Shown here in pieces: positions 13,552-13,694 of a DNA stretch of 13,694 nucleotides. The stretch's first letter is position 1, and every line of letters starts with the position of its first letter. Origin of the DNA: an uncultured Verrucomicrobiota bacterium. GTDB taxonomy: Bacteria > Verrucomicrobiota > Kiritimatiellia > RFP12 > UBA1067. The notes below the pieces were generated by a model. The model did not search any database, was not told the DNA's origin, and saw only the letters and a list, made by a program, of their open reading frames with translations. The stretch spans positions 1-13,694 of the forward strand of contig CAMZET010000013.1 in NCBI GenBank assembly GCA_947305825.1, written 5' to 3'. Position numbers and translations under genes: made by a program.

Positions 13552-13563
13552 GGAGCGCTCCTT
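13550..13563 (-). promoter_or_regulatory. Perfect 14-bp palindrome containing the mlaE ribosome binding site
   Basis: AAGGAGCGCTCCTT is its own reverse complement. It spans the last base of the upstream gene's stop codon, the Shine-Dalgarno element AAGGAG, and the first two bases of the mlaE TTG start. In mRNA it could fold into a 5-bp stem with loop GCGC, hiding the binding site. In DNA it could bind a dimeric regulator. It supports the TTG as start because the element is strong and ideally spaced. Confidence 0.5.
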
Positions 13564-13694
13564 CAGGCCTGCGGCGGAGTCTCCGTGGCAGGCGCTTCGG
13601 CCGGCGGTTCCGCCGCTGCGGGAGGTTCTGAAGCCGGCGCCTCTGCGGCGGGCTGCTCTGCGGCGGGCGCCGGTTCCTCTGCGGCGGGCTGCTC
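13563..13694 (-). CDS. C-terminal end of an unidentified protein with a Pro/Ala/Glu-rich tail; 5' part outside window
   Basis: The open frame enters from the right edge and ends at TGA 13565-13563, giving 43 residues composed almost only of Pro, Ala and Glu with a few Gln, Ser and Thr. Such acidic, proline-rich tails are disordered linkers or C-terminal extensions seen on many unrelated proteins, including extended ribosomal proteins and envelope proteins, so the function cannot be told. I chose this frame because it ends 11 nt before the mlaE start codon, in the spacing usual for this operon, and has the expected GC-rich third positions. The protein family would be identified from the part beyond the window. 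Confidence 0.6.
   Translation of the reverse strand, partial: EQPAAEEPAPAAEQPAAEAPASEPPAAAEPPAEAPATETPPQA
13640..13694 (-). repeat. Short direct repeat coding for EQPAAE units
   Basis: A 19-nt sequence (plus strand 13640-13658) recurs exactly at 13676-13694, 36 nt or 12 codons apart, with a partial copy between. Each encodes EQPAAE within the Pro/Ala/Glu tail. The repeat runs into the window edge, so more copies may follow. The period is a multiple of three, so copy number can change without breaking the frame. Confidence 0.75.

Overview
This is a GC-rich (by eye above 60%), almost fully coding bacterial segment. Every gene I can support lies on the minus strand, so transcription runs from the right end to the left end. 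Most junctions are 4-nt start/stop overlaps (ATGA, GTGA, TTGA) or gaps under 50 nt, and no factor-independent terminator is visible. The Mla-type lipid transporter implies an outer membrane. The NAD-linked dihydroorotate dehydrogenase pair PyrD/PyrK is common in anaerobes and Firmicutes-like lineages. The mixture is compatible with an anaerobic Gram-negative bacterium, perhaps of the Verrucomicrobiota/Kiritimatiellota type, but no marker here settles the taxonomy.

Layout in transcription order (right to left): (1) the last 43 codons of an unidentified gene with a Pro/Ala/Glu-rich tail; (2) mlaE-mlaF-mlaD, the permease, ATPase and MCE-domain protein of a phospholipid or hydrophobic-substrate ABC system, joined by two ATGA overlaps; (3) hom and lysC, homoserine dehydrogenase and a YclM/ThrD-like aspartate kinase (aspartate-family amino acids); (4) a HIT-family nucleotide hydrolase, a DinG-like Fe-S helicase, ThiD (HMP/HMP-P kinase) and an RluB/RsuA-type rRNA pseudouridine synthase; (5) an extended -10 promoter candidate overlapping the rluB stop codon, then manA, pyrK, pyrD and a metal-transport gene that runs off the left edge.

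The most unusual object is that last gene (1260 down to 1, no in-frame stop). It encodes a complete ZnuB/TroC-type metal ABC permease that continues, without a stop or frameshift, through a signal-peptide-like segment into a ZnuA/TroA-type periplasmic metal-binding protein with a His/Cys/Asp-rich loop. Permease and receptor are therefore one polypeptide. Fused receptors are established for type I importers such as GlnPQ and OpuA. I do not know of a described ZnuB-ZnuA fusion, so this is the best candidate for something new here.

Smaller points of interest are an 11-bp tandem repeat between pyrK and pyrD that places TGA in all three frames, a perfect 14-bp palindrome covering the ribosome binding site and TTG start of mlaE, and four glycine-rich repeats in the MlaD tail. 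There is no stretch longer than about 75 nt without a gene, and I found no tRNA, rRNA, CRISPR array, insertion sequence or prophage gene.
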